The position numbers were made by a program, and so were the translations under genes. Positions 5,543 to 5,819 of a DNA stretch of 5,819 bases are shown here, in pieces (the first letter of the stretch is position 1; the number at the start of each line of letters is the position of its first letter). This DNA comes from Nocardioidaceae bacterium (GTDB taxonomy: Bacteria > Actinomycetota > Actinomycetes > Propionibacteriales > Nocardioidaceae). The stretch spans positions 1-5,819 of the forward strand of contig JACCZI010000005.1 in the NCBI GenBank assembly GCA_013696015.1. The letters run 5' to 3'. The notes beneath the pieces were generated by a model. That model was given only the letters and a program-made list of their open reading frames with translations. It did not search any database and was not told where the DNA came from.

Positions 5543-5556
5543 GAACATGTGTTCGA
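5543..5556 (-). promoter_or_regulatory. LexA-binding SOS box upstream of the HNH gene
   Basis: The minus strand reads TCGAACACATGTTC (5556-5543), with the core GAAC-N4-GTTC in perfect symmetry. The mycobacterial SOS box is TCGAAC-N4-GTTCGA, so 12 of the 12 specified bases except the last two (CC for GA) are matched. It sits just upstream of the RecA-NDp promoter, where LexA would block RNA polymerase. From memory, several 13E12-family genes of M. tuberculosis carry such boxes. Confidence 0.75.
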
Positions 5557-5629
5557 GTCTGTGGACGAGTTCTGTGCGTGGACGCAGGGAATGCCCAACC
5601 AGCTTCGCGATCGACCGTCCGGAGAGCGA

Positions 5630-5818
5630 TCACTCGTGCTCGGCCTCCAGGCGCTCCGCGTCACGCTCCAGCTTGGGGAACGGCGTGACATTCCGTCCTT
5701 CAGGGTTCGCCAGCCATGGCCACGCAGACGGACCAACTCGGCAACACGCCCCGTACCCGATCAAGAGGACCACGATCACGAGCCGGTTGGTGTCGGCAGA
5801 CGCGGTCACGCTGACGAC
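5630..5818 (-). CDS. Unrecognised reading frame, C-terminal 62 residues in window (runs off right edge)
   Basis: An open frame enters from the right edge and stops at TGA 5632-5630, 120 bases before the HNH start. It reads VVSVTASADTNR, then a hydrophobic run LVIVVLLIGYGACC that could span a membrane, then RVGPSAWPWLANPEGRNVTP and an acidic, helix-like tail FPKLERDAERLEAEHE. Codon third positions are mostly G or C, as expected for coding DNA here. A start at GTG 5809 would give a 59-residue protein that lies wholly within the window, but no ribosome binding site supports it. I do not recognise a family. It could be a small membrane protein or the C-terminus of a larger one. The HNH gene has its own promoter, so the two are probably separate transcription units. 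Confidence 0.42.
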   Translation of the reverse strand, partial: VVSVTASADTNRLVIVVLLIGYGACCRVGPSAWPWLANPEGRNVTPFPKLERDAERLEAEHE

Positions 5819-5819
5819 G

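Noticed and set aside
5506..5736. Minus-strand 76-codon frame across the HNH promoter
   Set aside because: It would run through the LexA and RecA-NDp sites and the -10 box, and it is Ser/Arg rich with no pattern. The neighbouring frame ending at 5630 is more coding-like.
5547..5819. Plus-strand frame from ATG 5547, open to the window edge
   Set aside because: It starts inside the LexA box, has poor third-position GC, no ribosome binding site and a Ser/Arg-rich product.

Overview
The window is GC-rich, uses GTG and TTG starts freely, and carries actinobacterial features: a 13E12/DUF222-HNH protein, an actinobacterial-type RecC, a LexA box of the mycobacterial kind and RecA-NDp (PafBC-type) promoter motifs. 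I read it as chromosomal DNA of a high-GC actinomycete. The genus cannot be fixed from what is here.

Layout, left to right. (1) Positions 1-443, minus strand: the 5' third or less of recC, running off the left edge, with a DNA-damage-type promoter candidate at 470-492. (2) 562-945, minus: a small VOC/glyoxalase-fold protein. (3) 1128-2528, minus: a 466-residue protein with a DUF4262-like N-terminus and a long unassigned C-terminus, starting at a TTG behind a near-perfect ribosome binding site. (4) 2667-3218, plus: a Uma2-family (DUF820) nuclease-fold protein, the only plus-strand gene and divergent from the previous one. (5) 3348-3994, minus: a toxin-antitoxin operon with an intact AbrB/MazE-like antitoxin and a VapC-like PIN toxin joined by a GTGA overlap. 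The toxin is broken by a TAA at codon 28. A perfect 10-bp inverted repeat sits on the antitoxin's ribosome binding site. (6) 4097-5509, minus: a 470-residue DUF222/HNH endonuclease-family protein. Its promoter region combines a LexA box, a RecA-NDp motif with the exact 8-nt spacing, and a -10 box so close to the ATG that the mRNA is probably leaderless. (7) 5630-5818, minus: the 3' end of an unrecognised reading frame with a hydrophobic segment, running off the right edge.

The main theme is DNA damage and DNA-processing enzymes. recC (RecBCD-type double-strand-break repair) and the HNH gene each carry a candidate damage-responsive promoter, and the HNH gene appears to have two damage switches (LexA and PafBC). 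The toxin-antitoxin pair seems to be a decaying accessory locus, because the toxin cannot be made full length while the antitoxin and its operator look intact. I saw no rRNA, tRNA, CRISPR array, insertion sequence or integrase. No intergenic stretch exceeds about 190 bases. The largest, 946-1127, holds only a weak 5-bp hairpin at 1059-1074 that could sit in the 3' untranslated region of the DUF4262 gene.
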